Source: JANXSF01 sp043755435 (GTDB taxonomy: Bacteria > Acidobacteriota > Terriglobia > Bryobacterales > Bryobacteraceae). From it: DNA of 18,633 nt. The stretch covers positions 1 through 18,633 of the forward strand of contig JAYUSZ010000444.1 in assembly GCA_043755435.1 (NCBI GenBank). Reading direction: 5' to 3'. The position numbers and the translations under genes are program-made. A model generated the notes under the pieces. That model saw only the letters and a program-made list of their open reading frames with translations. It had not been told where the DNA came from and made no database searches. Below, in pieces: positions 8,438-17,100 of this stretch (positions within the stretch are counted from its first letter, which is position 1; the number at the start of each line of letters is the position of its first letter).

Positions 8438-8472
8438 TGGAACCCGGTTCAAATCGCCGATGAACAAAATCG
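8438..8472 (-). pseudogene. Scrap of gene X (the unrecognised gene at the right edge)
   Basis: About 35 bases match 18450-18483 in the same orientation, with only a few substitutions and one small length difference. The shared core is GTTCAAATCG and GAACAAAAT. Both copies encode the peptide ILF-x-x-DLN on the minus strand. It directly precedes the propeller relic. The match is short, so common origin is likely but not certain. Confidence 0.4.
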
Positions 8473-8494
8473 GGATTTGGCCGCCGGAAAAGGT

Positions 8495-8604
8495 CCTGGA
8501 TTCTTGATGCCTATGTCAGATAACGCTGAATCAGGACTGGCCCACTTTTTAATTTGATTCCGGTGGGATCGAAGCCGGTTGCTGCGGTGGTGCAAAGGGT
8601 TTAG
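8495..8604 (+). pseudogene. Degraded 3' end of a second beta-propeller gene
   Basis: This stretch matches 6115-6294, the 3' end of the propeller gene. The last 45 bases before and including the TAG stop are nearly identical (the GGTGGGATCGAAGCCGGTTG region). Upstream, two internal deletions have joined the pieces GATAACG / CTGAATCAGGA / CTGGC. No start or full blade remains, so it is a dead fragment. It shows that the propeller gene was once duplicated locally. Confidence 0.85.
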
Positions 8605-8682
8605 GTTTGATAACTGCGCGGCACGGCGGTGATTTCGTAACCAAGTTTTACAACGCAAAAGCCTGGAAGCGGCAAGGTAGCT

Positions 8683-8824
8683 TGCGTGAATCACCTGCCC
8701 GGCCATCCAACCCTTATCGGTTGCGCCTGCGCCAACTGCATTGACAAACTCACACGCAGGGCTGAGCGTAAACCCCCAATCCTGCCCAGAACTCAAGCTA
8801 AGGATACGAACATTTAGACGGGAT
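8683..8824 (-). pseudogene. Degraded 3' half of a second SDR gene
   Basis: On the minus strand the peptide pieces RILSLSSGQDWG, FTLS, FVNAV, GATDKGWMAGQ and VIHA follow in the same order as in the intact SDR at 9849-10640 (RIISLSSGQGWG, FTLS, TVNAV, GATDTGWMTGQ, VIHA). Segments between them are deleted. The join of MAGQ to VIHA corresponds to removal of about 114 bp between two near-identical 14-base repeats that are both still present in the intact gene (around 9879 and 9993). The catalytic YVATK segment is lost, so it is non-functional. A 163-codon open frame covers 8449-8940 but spans several unrelated relics and is not a gene. Confidence 0.85.
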
Positions 8825-8890
8825 GCAGAATTTGGTGTGAGGAACTCAAGCGCATGGTGCCAGCCAAGTAACCGATCAACTTTCGCTGCA

Positions 8891-9277
8891 CTACTCCCAA
8901 CTTCGCCTCTGCAATCCGCCCACAAAATCGAAATGTGCATCTCTGCTCATAATTGGAAGCGAGTGTTGCCGGCACAACGCCGCAATCCACAAGTCGTTCC
9001 CCGGAATCGGATTGCCCGCAGCCTTCAGCTCTAATCGGATAGAGGCATAGTGCCGTGCGGTCTCAATTCCAACTTCCAGAACGGTGCATCTGTCCAGCAT
9101 TCGCTGTAGTGATCTTTCATAAACCTCGCGGTGCCGGGATTGGGCAATACCGAAACTAAACTCCCCAGCCACGATGACTGGGATTGCAAGCTGGCGAGCA
9201 TCGGCCACCATCTTTACGGCCTCCGGCCTACTGTCCAGATAAGCAGACAGAGCGTTTGTGTCCAGAATCAATTCCAT
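8891..9277 (-). CDS. vapC: VapC-type PIN-domain toxin
   Basis: The 128-residue protein has PIN ribonuclease architecture: Asp6 in LILDTNALSAYLD, Glu39 in VAGEFSFGI, Asp95 in GNDLWIAA and Asp113 in SRDAHFD. These form the acidic metal-binding set expected for VapC toxins, which cleave RNA such as tRNA or rRNA. The ATG overlaps the 3' end of the upstream antitoxin gene by 10 bp, the usual translational coupling. All four acidic residues are present, so the toxin looks intact. The RNA target cannot be read from sequence. Confidence 0.93.
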   Translation of the reverse strand: MELILDTNALSAYLDSRPEAVKMVADARQLAIPVIVAGEFSFGIAQSRHREVYERSLQRMLDRCTVLEVGIETARHYASIRLELKAAGNPIPGNDLWIAALCRQHSLPIMSRDAHFDFVGGLQRRSWE

Positions 9278-9519
9278 TCCTCAGGTTCGATCTGTTCGAA
9301 TTCCTCATCAATGAGCTTCTGGATCCGCACCGACTCTTTGTGGAGATGTGCTAATTCCCCCGCACATTCCAACCACGGCTTGTCCGATCGCGCACTGCCG
9401 TTGGAGAGCTTCTCTTCGACAGCTTGCGTGACATACTCGCGTAAGGGAATTCCTAACGCACTGGCCGTGGCTTTGGCCTTGCGGAAGGTTCGGTCCGGGA
9501 TCTCCAGTGTTGTCTTCAT
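9268..9519 (-). CDS. vapB: VapB-type antitoxin
   Basis: The 83-residue protein begins MKTTLEIPDRTFRKAKATAS and continues through LGIPLREYVTQAVEEKL, which is a ribbon-helix-helix DNA-binding fold. The acidic C-terminal tail (LIDEEFEQIEPEEW) would wrap the toxin. It is directly upstream of, and overlaps, vapC. It should neutralise the toxin and repress the operon, possibly at the palindrome 9532-9545. Confidence 0.9.
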   Translation of the reverse strand: MKTTLEIPDRTFRKAKATASALGIPLREYVTQAVEEKLSNGSARSDKPWLECAGELAHLHKESVRIQKLIDEEFEQIEPEEWN

Positions 9520-9531
9520 AAACGCCAGTAT

Positions 9532-9545
9532 CCCATATTTACGGG
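9532..9545. promoter_or_regulatory. Candidate vapBC operator palindrome
   Basis: CCCATATTTACGGG is an imperfect palindrome (CCC-TA..TA-GGG pattern) 12 bases upstream of the vapB start. Its position overlaps where a promoter would be expected, which fits ribbon-helix-helix autoregulation. The site is short and could be chance. Confidence 0.25.
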
Positions 9546-9708
9546 AGTGCGTCCTGCGTAACTAAACTAATTCCATCCATACCACTTCTACAGGTGAAAT
9601 TCGGTCCATAATAGATGGTTTACCCCATCGGGGAAAGCGGCATGAAGACGTGTAAAAGGCGTAAGACAAGGGCCTCGACCGCATTCTAGTACGCGTGTCG
9701 TCATATGT
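9546..9708. other. Intergenic stretch upstream of vapBC, nothing definite
   Basis: No gene is supported here. It contains the vapBC upstream region, a short CCCC-ATC-GGGG palindrome near 9623-9633 without a T-run, and a 15-codon ATG frame at 9642 that I do not regard as a gene. Confidence 0.4.
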
Positions 9709-9852
9709 TTGATCGAGTATTCCGCCGCCGATTCACTCAGTCGCCTTCTTGAAACCTACACCGCAAGTTACCACGCGAAGGTGGCCAAACTACATTTCAG
9801 TTTTCACGACGGGAAGAAGTTGTCGCAGAAGACATTTGGTCAACAACTCTAG
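9709..9852 (+). pseudogene. Small open frame or gene remnant convergent with the SDR
   Basis: A frame of 47 codons from a TTG (9709) to a TAG (9850-9852) overlaps the SDR stop by 4 bases. The peptide includes ETYTASYHAKVAKLHFSF and reads like a normal protein C-terminus. Modest support comes from the relic region: bases 8641-8670 encode TKFYNAKAWK in the corresponding position next to the SDR relic, aligning with TASYHAKVAK. No Shine-Dalgarno sequence is evident and the family is unrecognised. It may be the surviving 3' end of a larger gene. Confidence 0.3.
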
Positions 9853-10640
9853 AGCAGACTCCCGCGTGCATGAATCACTTGCCCAGTCACATGCCGTGCG
9901 GCCTCGCTGGCCAGGAAGACTACTACCCTAGCCGCATCTTCCGGCTGATTGATTCTTGCCACTCCAGACGGGACGCCCCATTCGTGTCGCATTTGCCCGG
10001 TCATCCAACCCGTGTCGGTTGCGCCTGGGTCAACTGCATTTACCGTAATGCCAAGAGGCGCCAACTCTGATGCAAGGCTGAGCGTAAAAGCTTCGATTGC
10101 CCCCTTGGTTGCGACGTAGGCCAACTCCCCTGGCATTGGCCCCCAACCTTGCCCAGAACTCAAGCTAATGATACGACCACTCAGACGGCCCAGCGCTTTA
10201 GCCCTGCGAGCAAGCTCAACGGCCAACAGGAAGGCGGAACGCATGTTTACTGCATAGTGCGCATCAAGCCTTGCTGCGTCGAGCAATTCAAATCCATCAC
10301 GAGCCGAGTGGGCCGCGTTGTTCACCAAGATGTCCGGCACGCCTAGCCATTCCTGCGCAGCATCCATCACTTGCGCTGCGCTGTTTGGATGCGCCAAATC
10401 GATTTCCACATGCCGCACCTTCACGCCTAAATTCAGCAGCTCCTGTTCCAGAGCCATAGGGCCGTTCTCATCAACTCCGTGTGGCTGTTCCCGATCATAG
10501 GCTTGCCAAGTGGTGAACAAAATATTCGCCCCTTGCACCGCCAACGCACGGCAAATGGCTGCGCCGATCCCGTTGCCGCGACTGGCCCCGGTGATGAGAG
10601 CGAACTTTCCATTAAGGTCTGGATAACTGGCGTGATTCAA
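9849..10640 (-). CDS. SDR-family NAD(P)-dependent oxidoreductase (3-oxoacyl-ACP reductase-like)
   Basis: This 263-residue classical short-chain dehydrogenase is probably cytoplasmic. It carries the nucleotide-binding TGASRGNGIG (17-26), NNAA (107-110), catalytic Ser162 in SLSSGQ, and Tyr175 and Lys179 in YVATK with the canonical 13-residue Ser-Tyr spacing. NAVDPGATDTGWM follows, and the C-terminal VTGQVIHA is typical. The closest style I know is the group annotated as 3-oxoacyl-ACP reductase with the PHGV and GPMPGELAY segments; the substrate is unknown. I chose the TTG at 10640, preceded by AGGGTGG, because it gives the usual short lead before the glycine motif. An ATG at 10718 would add 26 residues without a ribosome site. 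It lies just downstream of the receptor gene in the same direction. A decayed paralogue lies at 8683-8824. Confidence 0.92.
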   Translation of the reverse strand: MNHASYPDLNGKFALITGASRGNGIGAAICRALAVQGANILFTTWQAYDREQPHGVDENGPMALEQELLNLGVKVRHVEIDLAHPNSAAQVMDAAQEWLGVPDILVNNAAHSARDGFELLDAARLDAHYAVNMRSAFLLAVELARRAKALGRLSGRIISLSSGQGWGPMPGELAYVATKGAIEAFTLSLASELAPLGITVNAVDPGATDTGWMTGQMRHEWGVPSGVARINQPEDAARVVVFLASEAARHVTGQVIHARGSLL

Positions 10641-10743
10641 TGGACCACCCTGCACATAGAGCTTAACATCGACAACGAAGATGCCATTGGACTCGGTTCG
10701 AAAGAACGTCAGTTGCATGCAACAGATGTTGCAGCTTTTTGTC

Positions 10744-13700
10744 CTAGAACTGATACTTCAACGCCAACTGAATTACCCGCGGCTGTCCGGCGCTGGTGAT
10801 TCGCCCGAAGGCCGCCGCATTGCGGTTCGCGTTTGGATTGCCAAAGTTTACGCGATTCAAAACGTTAAATGTCTCCATCCGGAATTGCACACGATGGCCT
10901 TCCCTTACAGGGATGTTCTTGAACAAGCCGGCGTCAACGGAAACATCACCTGGACCACGGAGGATATTGCGGCCAGAGGTGCCGAAGGCGCCTACCGCGT
11001 TGAAGGCGAAGGCATCAATATTGAAGTAACGGTCCACCAGTTCTCCATGCGGCCGGCCCGAGTTGAGAAACGGATTGCCGATCAGGTCGGCGCGATCCTG
11101 ATTCACGCCAGAGAAGCTGTTATCACGGCCAGACACAACGGTGAATACGCTGCCACTTTGCAGAGCGGCAATGCAGTTGAGGTCCCAACCACCCAGCATC
11201 CACTTCAAGGCTGGATTTGCGCGTGTTAAGCGAGGCAGCTCATACACCAGCGAACTGACGAAACGATGGGGAATATCCAGATTCGAAAGCCCACGATTAA
11301 AGCGCTGGCTGAAGGGGTTTGGGGAAGCATTACCATCTCCAGAAGCGTCGTCAATCAGCTTCGAGAAGGTGTAGGAAGCAAGCAGTGAAAAGCCCTGCGC
11401 GAAGCGCTTGTTCACTGACAGTTGCAGAGAGTGATAGTTTGAGTTCCCGTCGCTCAACTGTACGGAGACAGGGCCAAAGTCAGGAGCATAAAGCCGACGG
11501 GCATTCGTGTTTGCAGTGGTTGCGCCCGTGCGAAAAACTGCCGGATTCCCCTCGATTTGGTTGAAAAGGTGGTTGCCTTTGCTGCCGACATAAGCCAAGG
11601 TTCCGACCCAGGCACCAAACATTTCGCGCTGCAGATTGAAGTTCCACTGTTGCATATAGCCATTGCTGAAGTCAGCCGAATACGGCTGCATCTGCAAGGG
11701 GCGAATGAAACGATAGGTGCGTCGCGCGTCCGCCGTGGTTGGCGCCGTGAAGGGCCATGGATTGACGGTGTTTCCATACGGATTTTCTACGCTGGGCGGC
11801 GCATCAAAAGTGAACTTGGCGGCAAAAGGCTGCGAGTTTGAGGGCTGGTTGTTCGCCTGCTGCCGAATCTGCGACCAGAAAATACCATAGCCACCCCGCA
11901 CGCTGAACTTGCCCTTGCCGGTAGGGTCCCAGGCAAAGCCAAAGCGCGGAGAGAGGCGATTGTAATTGGCCCGCATGGCTGCCATAGGCACATCAGAGTC
12001 GCCGGGGAATAGAACGCCTGCCGGTGCCGTCGGAAACACAGTGCTCTGTTGGCCGGGCCGGAACTGCGAGAAGCGATTGTCCTGGTCTGTGAAGGGCAGA
12101 AACGGATCGTAACGCAATCCGAGATTCAAGGTTACGCGGCGGGTCAATTTCCAATCGTCCTGAGCAAACAGGCCCCACTCCTTCTGGCGCGGTTGATTTA
12201 CCAGCAGCGAACCTTGACGGAAGTTGAAGACGCGGCCAAGCATCAGGTCAGCAGCCGAGTCGCCCGTAATCTGACCATTGAAGACCAGTGCGGGGTCGCC
12301 TTCAAAGAACTCTGACAAGTCAAGTTGCGAGAGCCGGACACTGCCGCCCGCTTTCAAAAAGTGCGCACCTTTGTTCCAGTTCAGCCGGTTGCTGATCTCA
12401 TAATTGCGACGGAAGTGCTGCAGCGGATAGCGAGTAAAGGCGTTGAAGCGCCCGTTGACGTTGGTGCTGATGGCCACAGGCACATCGGTTTCTGTGAACG
12501 GCCGCGTGAACTTCGCGCCAAAGTCATTCCAACTCTTGTTACCCGGCACAACGGAAAGCTGCCGGCGGTCAATGTCGTTGAACGTGAACTGAAAGCTGTT
12601 CAGCAAAGAAGACGACAGAATGTGTGTATCGGAAAGGGACAGATTGTAGTTGCTGTATTTGATGTTGGCGAACAGGTTCGGCAGATTGCCCGGCACCTCT
12701 TGAAATGCCTCATCGTTCAGCAGGAAGCGGCCGCTTAGACGGTTAGCCGAACTCACCTGATGGTCCACCTTGAAAATTGTGTTGTCCTGGTCGTTCGATT
12801 GCTGGCTGGCGAAACTATAGAGGCCATCGGCGCGGTTGGGCAAGGGCACAAAGGCATCCAGGAATTTGACGGACGGCTGCGAGATACGGCTGGCGGGAAT
12901 GGTGCGGCCGGGAAAGGGTTGATTGCCATTGACGGGGTCAGTGATGGCGCGGGCGAGGGCGGAGAAGTCGCCTCGACGCTCTGCCGCCGTTGGAACATTG
13001 GCCGTCTGTGCGCCTGGTGCCGAGCGATCTCGCGTCCCTTGATAGGAAGCGAAGAAGAAAGTTTTGTCACGAATGATGCGGCCGCCGAAGGTGCCGCCGA
13101 ATTGATTTCGCTTAAAGGGCGGAACAGTGTTCGAGAAATAATTTCGCGTATTCAACTTTTCATTGCGGAGGAATTCAAAGGCGCTGCCGTGCCACTGATT
13201 GGTGCCGGAACGTGTCACGGCATTCATCAGCGCTCCGGCGTTGCGCCCGTACTCAGCGGAGAAGGCATTGGTATTAATGGAGAACTCTTCCAACGCATCT
13301 GGGGGCGGGAAGACGGAGGGCGAATTGAAATAAGGGTCGTGATTGTCGCCGCCATCCAGCACGTAGTTGTTCCCGTTCTGCCGGCTGCCATTGATGGAGA
13401 TGGTATCGTTTTGCCCTTGCCCGCGTCCGGCCACCGAACCGGCTCCAGGCACCAGTCGCTGCAGGTCCAGCGCATTACGGCCGTTCAGCGGAAGCTCCAC
13501 AATGCGCTTGGAATCGATCACTTCCTTAAGCGTGCCGGATCGGGTTTCCACTTGCACAGGCTCGGCCTGCACGGTGACGCTTTCGGTCAGGTCACCAATC
13601 TGCAGGGTAATCGGCACCTGACGATTCTCATCCACCTGCACGCGAATGCCAGGCTGCACAAACTTCTTGAAGCCCTGGCGTTCGGCTGCGACGGTGTATG

Positions 13701-13905
13701 CGCCGATGGGCAGTTGGGTGACGATGTAATCGCCTCGTTCGTTCGACGTCACACTGCGCACCTGTCCCGTGGTGGTTTGGGTCACTGTGATGGCTGTCCC
13801 TGGAATCAAACTGCCGCTTGAGTCTGTAACCGTGCCGTAGATAGTAACCGTCCCTTGCGCCAACAAACATATTGACGAAAGCAAGCTGAAGACGAATATT
13901 TTCAT
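10744..13905 (-). CDS. Oar-like TonB-dependent receptor with carboxypeptidase-regulatory-like domain (receptor A)
   Basis: The 1053-residue outer-membrane protein starts with a signal peptide (MKIFVFSLLSSICLLAQG). A carboxypeptidase-regulatory-like beta-sandwich follows (about 18-105, containing IYGTVTDSSGSLIPGTAITV and GDYIVTQLPIGAYTV). The plug region contains VELPLNGRNALDLQRLVPG and SGTNQWHGSAFEFLRNE, signatures of the large acidobacterial receptor family, and a long beta-barrel follows. It ends LALKYQF, with the terminal aromatic residue expected for BAM-dependent insertion. The ligand is unknown; the family takes up large substrates using TonB energy. The frame is open upstream to 13992, but the ATG at 13905 places the signal peptide correctly. 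Its 5' end and upstream region are duplicated at 18103-18424. The SDR gene follows in the same direction. Confidence 0.93.
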   Translation of the reverse strand: MKIFVFSLLSSICLLAQGTVTIYGTVTDSSGSLIPGTAITVTQTTTGQVRSVTSNERGDYIVTQLPIGAYTVAAERQGFKKFVQPGIRVQVDENRQVPITLQIGDLTESVTVQAEPVQVETRSGTLKEVIDSKRIVELPLNGRNALDLQRLVPGAGSVAGRGQGQNDTISINGSRQNGNNYVLDGGDNHDPYFNSPSVFPPPDALEEFSINTNAFSAEYGRNAGALMNAVTRSGTNQWHGSAFEFLRNEKLNTRNYFSNTVPPFKRNQFGGTFGGRIIRDKTFFFASYQGTRDRSAPGAQTANVPTAAERRGDFSALARAITDPVNGNQPFPGRTIPASRISQPSVKFLDAFVPLPNRADGLYSFASQQSNDQDNTIFKVDHQVSSANRLSGRFLLNDEAFQEVPGNLPNLFANIKYSNYNLSLSDTHILSSSLLNSFQFTFNDIDRRQLSVVPGNKSWNDFGAKFTRPFTETDVPVAISTNVNGRFNAFTRYPLQHFRRNYEISNRLNWNKGAHFLKAGGSVRLSQLDLSEFFEGDPALVFNGQITGDSAADLMLGRVFNFRQGSLLVNQPRQKEWGLFAQDDWKLTRRVTLNLGLRYDPFLPFTDQDNRFSQFRPGQQSTVFPTAPAGVLFPGDSDVPMAAMRANYNRLSPRFGFAWDPTGKGKFSVRGGYGIFWSQIRQQANNQPSNSQPFAAKFTFDAPPSVENPYGNTVNPWPFTAPTTADARRTYRFIRPLQMQPYSADFSNGYMQQWNFNLQREMFGAWVGTLAYVGSKGNHLFNQIEGNPAVFRTGATTANTNARRLYAPDFGPVSVQLSDGNSNYHSLQLSVNKRFAQGFSLLASYTFSKLIDDASGDGNASPNPFSQRFNRGLSNLDIPHRFVSSLVYELPRLTRANPALKWMLGGWDLNCIAALQSGSVFTVVSGRDNSFSGVNQDRADLIGNPFLNSGRPHGELVDRYFNIDAFAFNAVGAFGTSGRNILRGPGDVSVDAGLFKNIPVREGHRVQFRMETFNVLNRVNFGNPNANRNAAAFGRITSAGQPRVIQLALKYQF

Positions 13906-13963
13906 TTGCCCATAGTTTATCAGGGTGTGAGACACAGAAGTTTGGATTAGGCGGCCGGAGCTT
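13641..13963. repeat. Direct repeat, copy 1 (5' part of receptor A plus upstream DNA)
   Basis: This copy matches 18103-18393 closely on the same strand, covering the first 88 or so codons of receptor A and about 58 bases upstream of its start. Similarity resumes at 13999-14018 against 18403-18424. The second copy lacks 31 bases. The two copies flank receptor B and the IS21-like scrap. Confidence 0.92.
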
Positions 13964-14120
13964 ACCGCGCACACCACATTGATGCCGCACACCTCCCGCC
14001 ATTACCTTAAATTATTGGACAAGTCCACTCGCACTAACCAGCCCGCAAAGGCCACCCTCGTGGCTCCGATCATAAGCGTAGAGCCAACCCGCCCGTGTCT
14101 CGATTGATATACTGGCCGCA

Positions 14121-14126
14121 AAGGAG
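14121..14126 (+). promoter_or_regulatory. Shine-Dalgarno that sets the start of receptor B
   Basis: AAGGAG lies 7 bases before the TTG at 14134, which fixes that codon as start over the GTG at 14095. A TATACT sequence at 14108-14113 could be a -10 box giving a very short leader, but no convincing -35 is seen. Confidence 0.55.
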
Positions 14127-14133
14127 TTTGCCA

Positions 14134-17100
14134 TTGACCTCACGCCTCGTCTTTGATTCGCTGCCCGCCAACAGGCTAGCCGTCTGCACCGTTGTCCTCG
14201 CACTCGTGCTCGCGCCGAGTTTGCCGGCGCAAACGGGCACCGGTCGAATTCAGGGAACCATCACAGATGCCACCGGAGCGGCGATCCCGAACGCGGCCGT
14301 GTCGCTCGACAACCTCGCCGCCGCCGCCGTGGCCAAGACGGAGGCGAACGCCCAGGGGCTCTTCCTGTACCCAGGCCTGCGACCCGGCGAATACGGCATC
14401 TCCGTCTCTTCGCCCGGCATGCAGCCGTGGAGCGGCACGCTGACGCTGTACACCGGGCAAGTGGCGGAGGTGCCCGTGGTGCTGCGCGTGGCTGGGACGG
14501 CGAGCGAAGTCACGGTGACTTCGGAGGTCACGCAACTCATCACCACGGAGAGCGCCACGCTCTCTGGCATTATTGAGAATAAGCGGCTGGCCCAACTGCC
14601 GTTGAATGGCCGGTTCATTCAAACCGTGATCCTGGCTTCCGTGCCTGGCCTGGAGAATAGCGCTGCGCGGGCGCGCGTGTGGGGCTTGCGGGAAGGCGCG
14701 ATGGAATGGGTGCAGGATGGCGCGGTGGTGAACTCCCGGTCCACCAGCGAACTGCTGCGGGCTCCAGGGATGGACAGCATCGCGGAAGTGAAGGTGGAGA
14801 CGAATGCTTCCTCGGCGAAGTTCGCCCGGCCGGGCACCACCATCCTATCCACCAAAAGCGGCACTAACGACTTTCATGGCTCGGCGTTCCACACCATGCG
14901 CAACAGTTCCTTCGGTGTGGCCCGGCGCCGTCAGGACTTCTTCGAAAAAGCGCCCAAATACATTCGTAACGAACCGGGCGTGAGTGCCGGAGGGCCGGTG
15001 GTGGTGCCTCGTCTTTACAACGGGCACAACCGCACCTTCGTCTTTGGAGCTTGGGAGGCGATGGTGCGGCGCGAGAACCTGGTGCGAAACCTGCGGCTTC
15101 CCACCGCTGCCTTGCGCGACGGAGACTACGGTGGTCTAGCCGCCGCGAACGGGCAAGCGGTCGTCCTTTATGACCCTTACTCCACCGCCGCACGCGAGGC
15201 GAACTGGGCGCGCACTCCGTTTGCCAACAACCGCATTCCAACGTCGATGCGGAGCCCGCTGGCGCAAAGGTATTACGGACTGCTTCCGCTGCCGACCATG
15301 CCGGAGATCAACCCCCTGGTGCTCGCCAACTTCTTTCAGGGCTACTCCGCCATCAATGACCAGAAGAAGATCGCGACGCGTGTGGACCACCGCTTCTCCG
15401 CGCGCGACAACGTCTTCTTCCGTTTCAACCGCGTTTCCGAACACCAGGACGAGCCGGCAAACAACGTGCCGAGGCTGGAGGGCGGACTGGCGCACCGCGA
15501 GATAGAAGACAGCGTCAGCCGGAATTTCGCGGTGAGCTGGGTGCGTACGCTGTCGCCCTCGTTTTTTGTGGAGAGCTCCGCTAGTTGGTCGAACTTGACG
15601 CTGGACAGTAACTTGGACAACCCGGCCATGTCACAGGACTTTTCCACCGCCTGGGGTCTGCCCAATCCCAAAGGCGTGAAGGGCTTGCCGGACCTCCGCA
15701 ACGTCGGTTTCGACAACAACCTGAACGCGGCGACTCAGCTTGGGCGGCACGACACCATCTTCCAGGCATCGCAGAATTTCACTCATGTGCGTGGCCGGCA
15801 TCAGTTCGAGTTCGGCTGGCACCACCGCCGGGACCAGATCGCCACGTTTCCGAACCAGAGCCCCACTCAGGTGGAGGTGGGTTTCAACAGCTCCGCCACC
15901 GCGCTCTACGATCCGCGTACCGGGAATGCGATCGGCTCGACGCCGAATAGCGGGCACGACTCCGCCAACTTCTTCCTGGGAGTGGCGGGAACTTACACCG
16001 CGCGCCTTCGGCGGCAGCGTTTCCAGATCAACAACAACGAGTGGGCCGGGTACTTCCAGGATAACTGGAAGGTGCGGCCGAACCTGACTCTGAACGCCGG
16101 AGTCCGCTGGAATTACCTGTCTCCGTATGCGGAAGCAGAGGGGGAAATGGTCGGCTTCGACGTCGCCACGCGTTCTATCGTTTTGGGTGTTACCCCCGAG
16201 GAACTTGTGCGGCGCGGCCGCACGACGCCTGCCACGGTAGCCTTCTACCGCCGACTGGGAACGAACTTCACCACTCCAGACCAAGTGGGCCTACCGAAGA
16301 CCTTCATACACCGGAACTGGACGGATTTCGCGCCCCGGCTCGGCGCGAACTACCAGACGCGCTTGTTCGGACGCTCCTTCGTGGTGCGCGGCGGTTACGG
16401 CCTCTACCACTTCCCGCTTCCGATCAGGACCTTCAACGACGCGATGACCGAGGCGCAGCCATACAACGCGACGTTTCAGAACAACATCAACTCGTCGCAG
16501 TTCACCTCCGACGGCTTGCCCAACCTGGGAATGCGCTCTGTTCCGGCCATCATCGCGGGGCGCAATTCCTCACAGGCCGTCTCGCTCGGCAGCGAGCCAA
16601 CGGGCATCGCGCGCGGATTCACGGTGTATCGGATGGACCCGCACCAGCCCACCGCCCTCGCGCACGAATGGAATTTCACACTCGAGTCAGAGATCATGGA
16701 TCGCACGGTCCTCCGCCTGGGATACGTCGGCACCGCTGGGCGGAACAACGAACTCTGGGAGGGCCAGAACATCAGCGTGAATCCCTACCTCTGGATGCAG
16801 CGCACCGGCACCGAGCCGCCCACCGGAGAGTTTGGCAACGTGGCGCGGCGCTCGCTGGACCGCACGACGTTCGGCGAGATGCGCACTTACCAGCGTGGCG
16901 CCTACAGCAACTACCACGGCCTGCAGGCGCAGTTCGAGCGCCGCTACTCGTCTGGCCTCGCCTTCCAGGTCTTCTATGTCTTCAGCCGCGCGCTCTCCAC
17001 GGGATTCGCTCCGTCCAGCGGCGGTTACGCCTCAAGCAATGAAATCCTGTTGGAGCCCTGGGCCTTCGCTCCCGGCGCAGTTCCCGAAGATCGCAACGCG

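Noticed and set aside
8449..8940. A 163-codon minus-strand frame
   Set aside because: It strings together the end of vapC in another frame, the SDR relic, antisense of the propeller relic and the X scrap. It is a by-product of in-frame deletions, not a gene.
8891..9519. VapBC as part of a novel defence island
   Set aside because: It is an ordinary VapBC pair with no other defence genes around it, sitting among gene relics.
9623..9633. Short CCCC-ATC-GGGG palindrome as a terminator
   Set aside because: The stem is only 4 bp with a 3-base loop and no T-run follows.
12760..13821. A 353-codon open frame on the plus strand
   Set aside because: It is antisense to receptor A. Its peptide has no recognisable domain, and receptor A's domains are complete across this region.
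15631..16284. A 217-codon minus-strand frame
   Set aside because: It is antisense inside receptor B, in DNA with high G+C where long spurious frames are common; there is no domain and no ribosome site.
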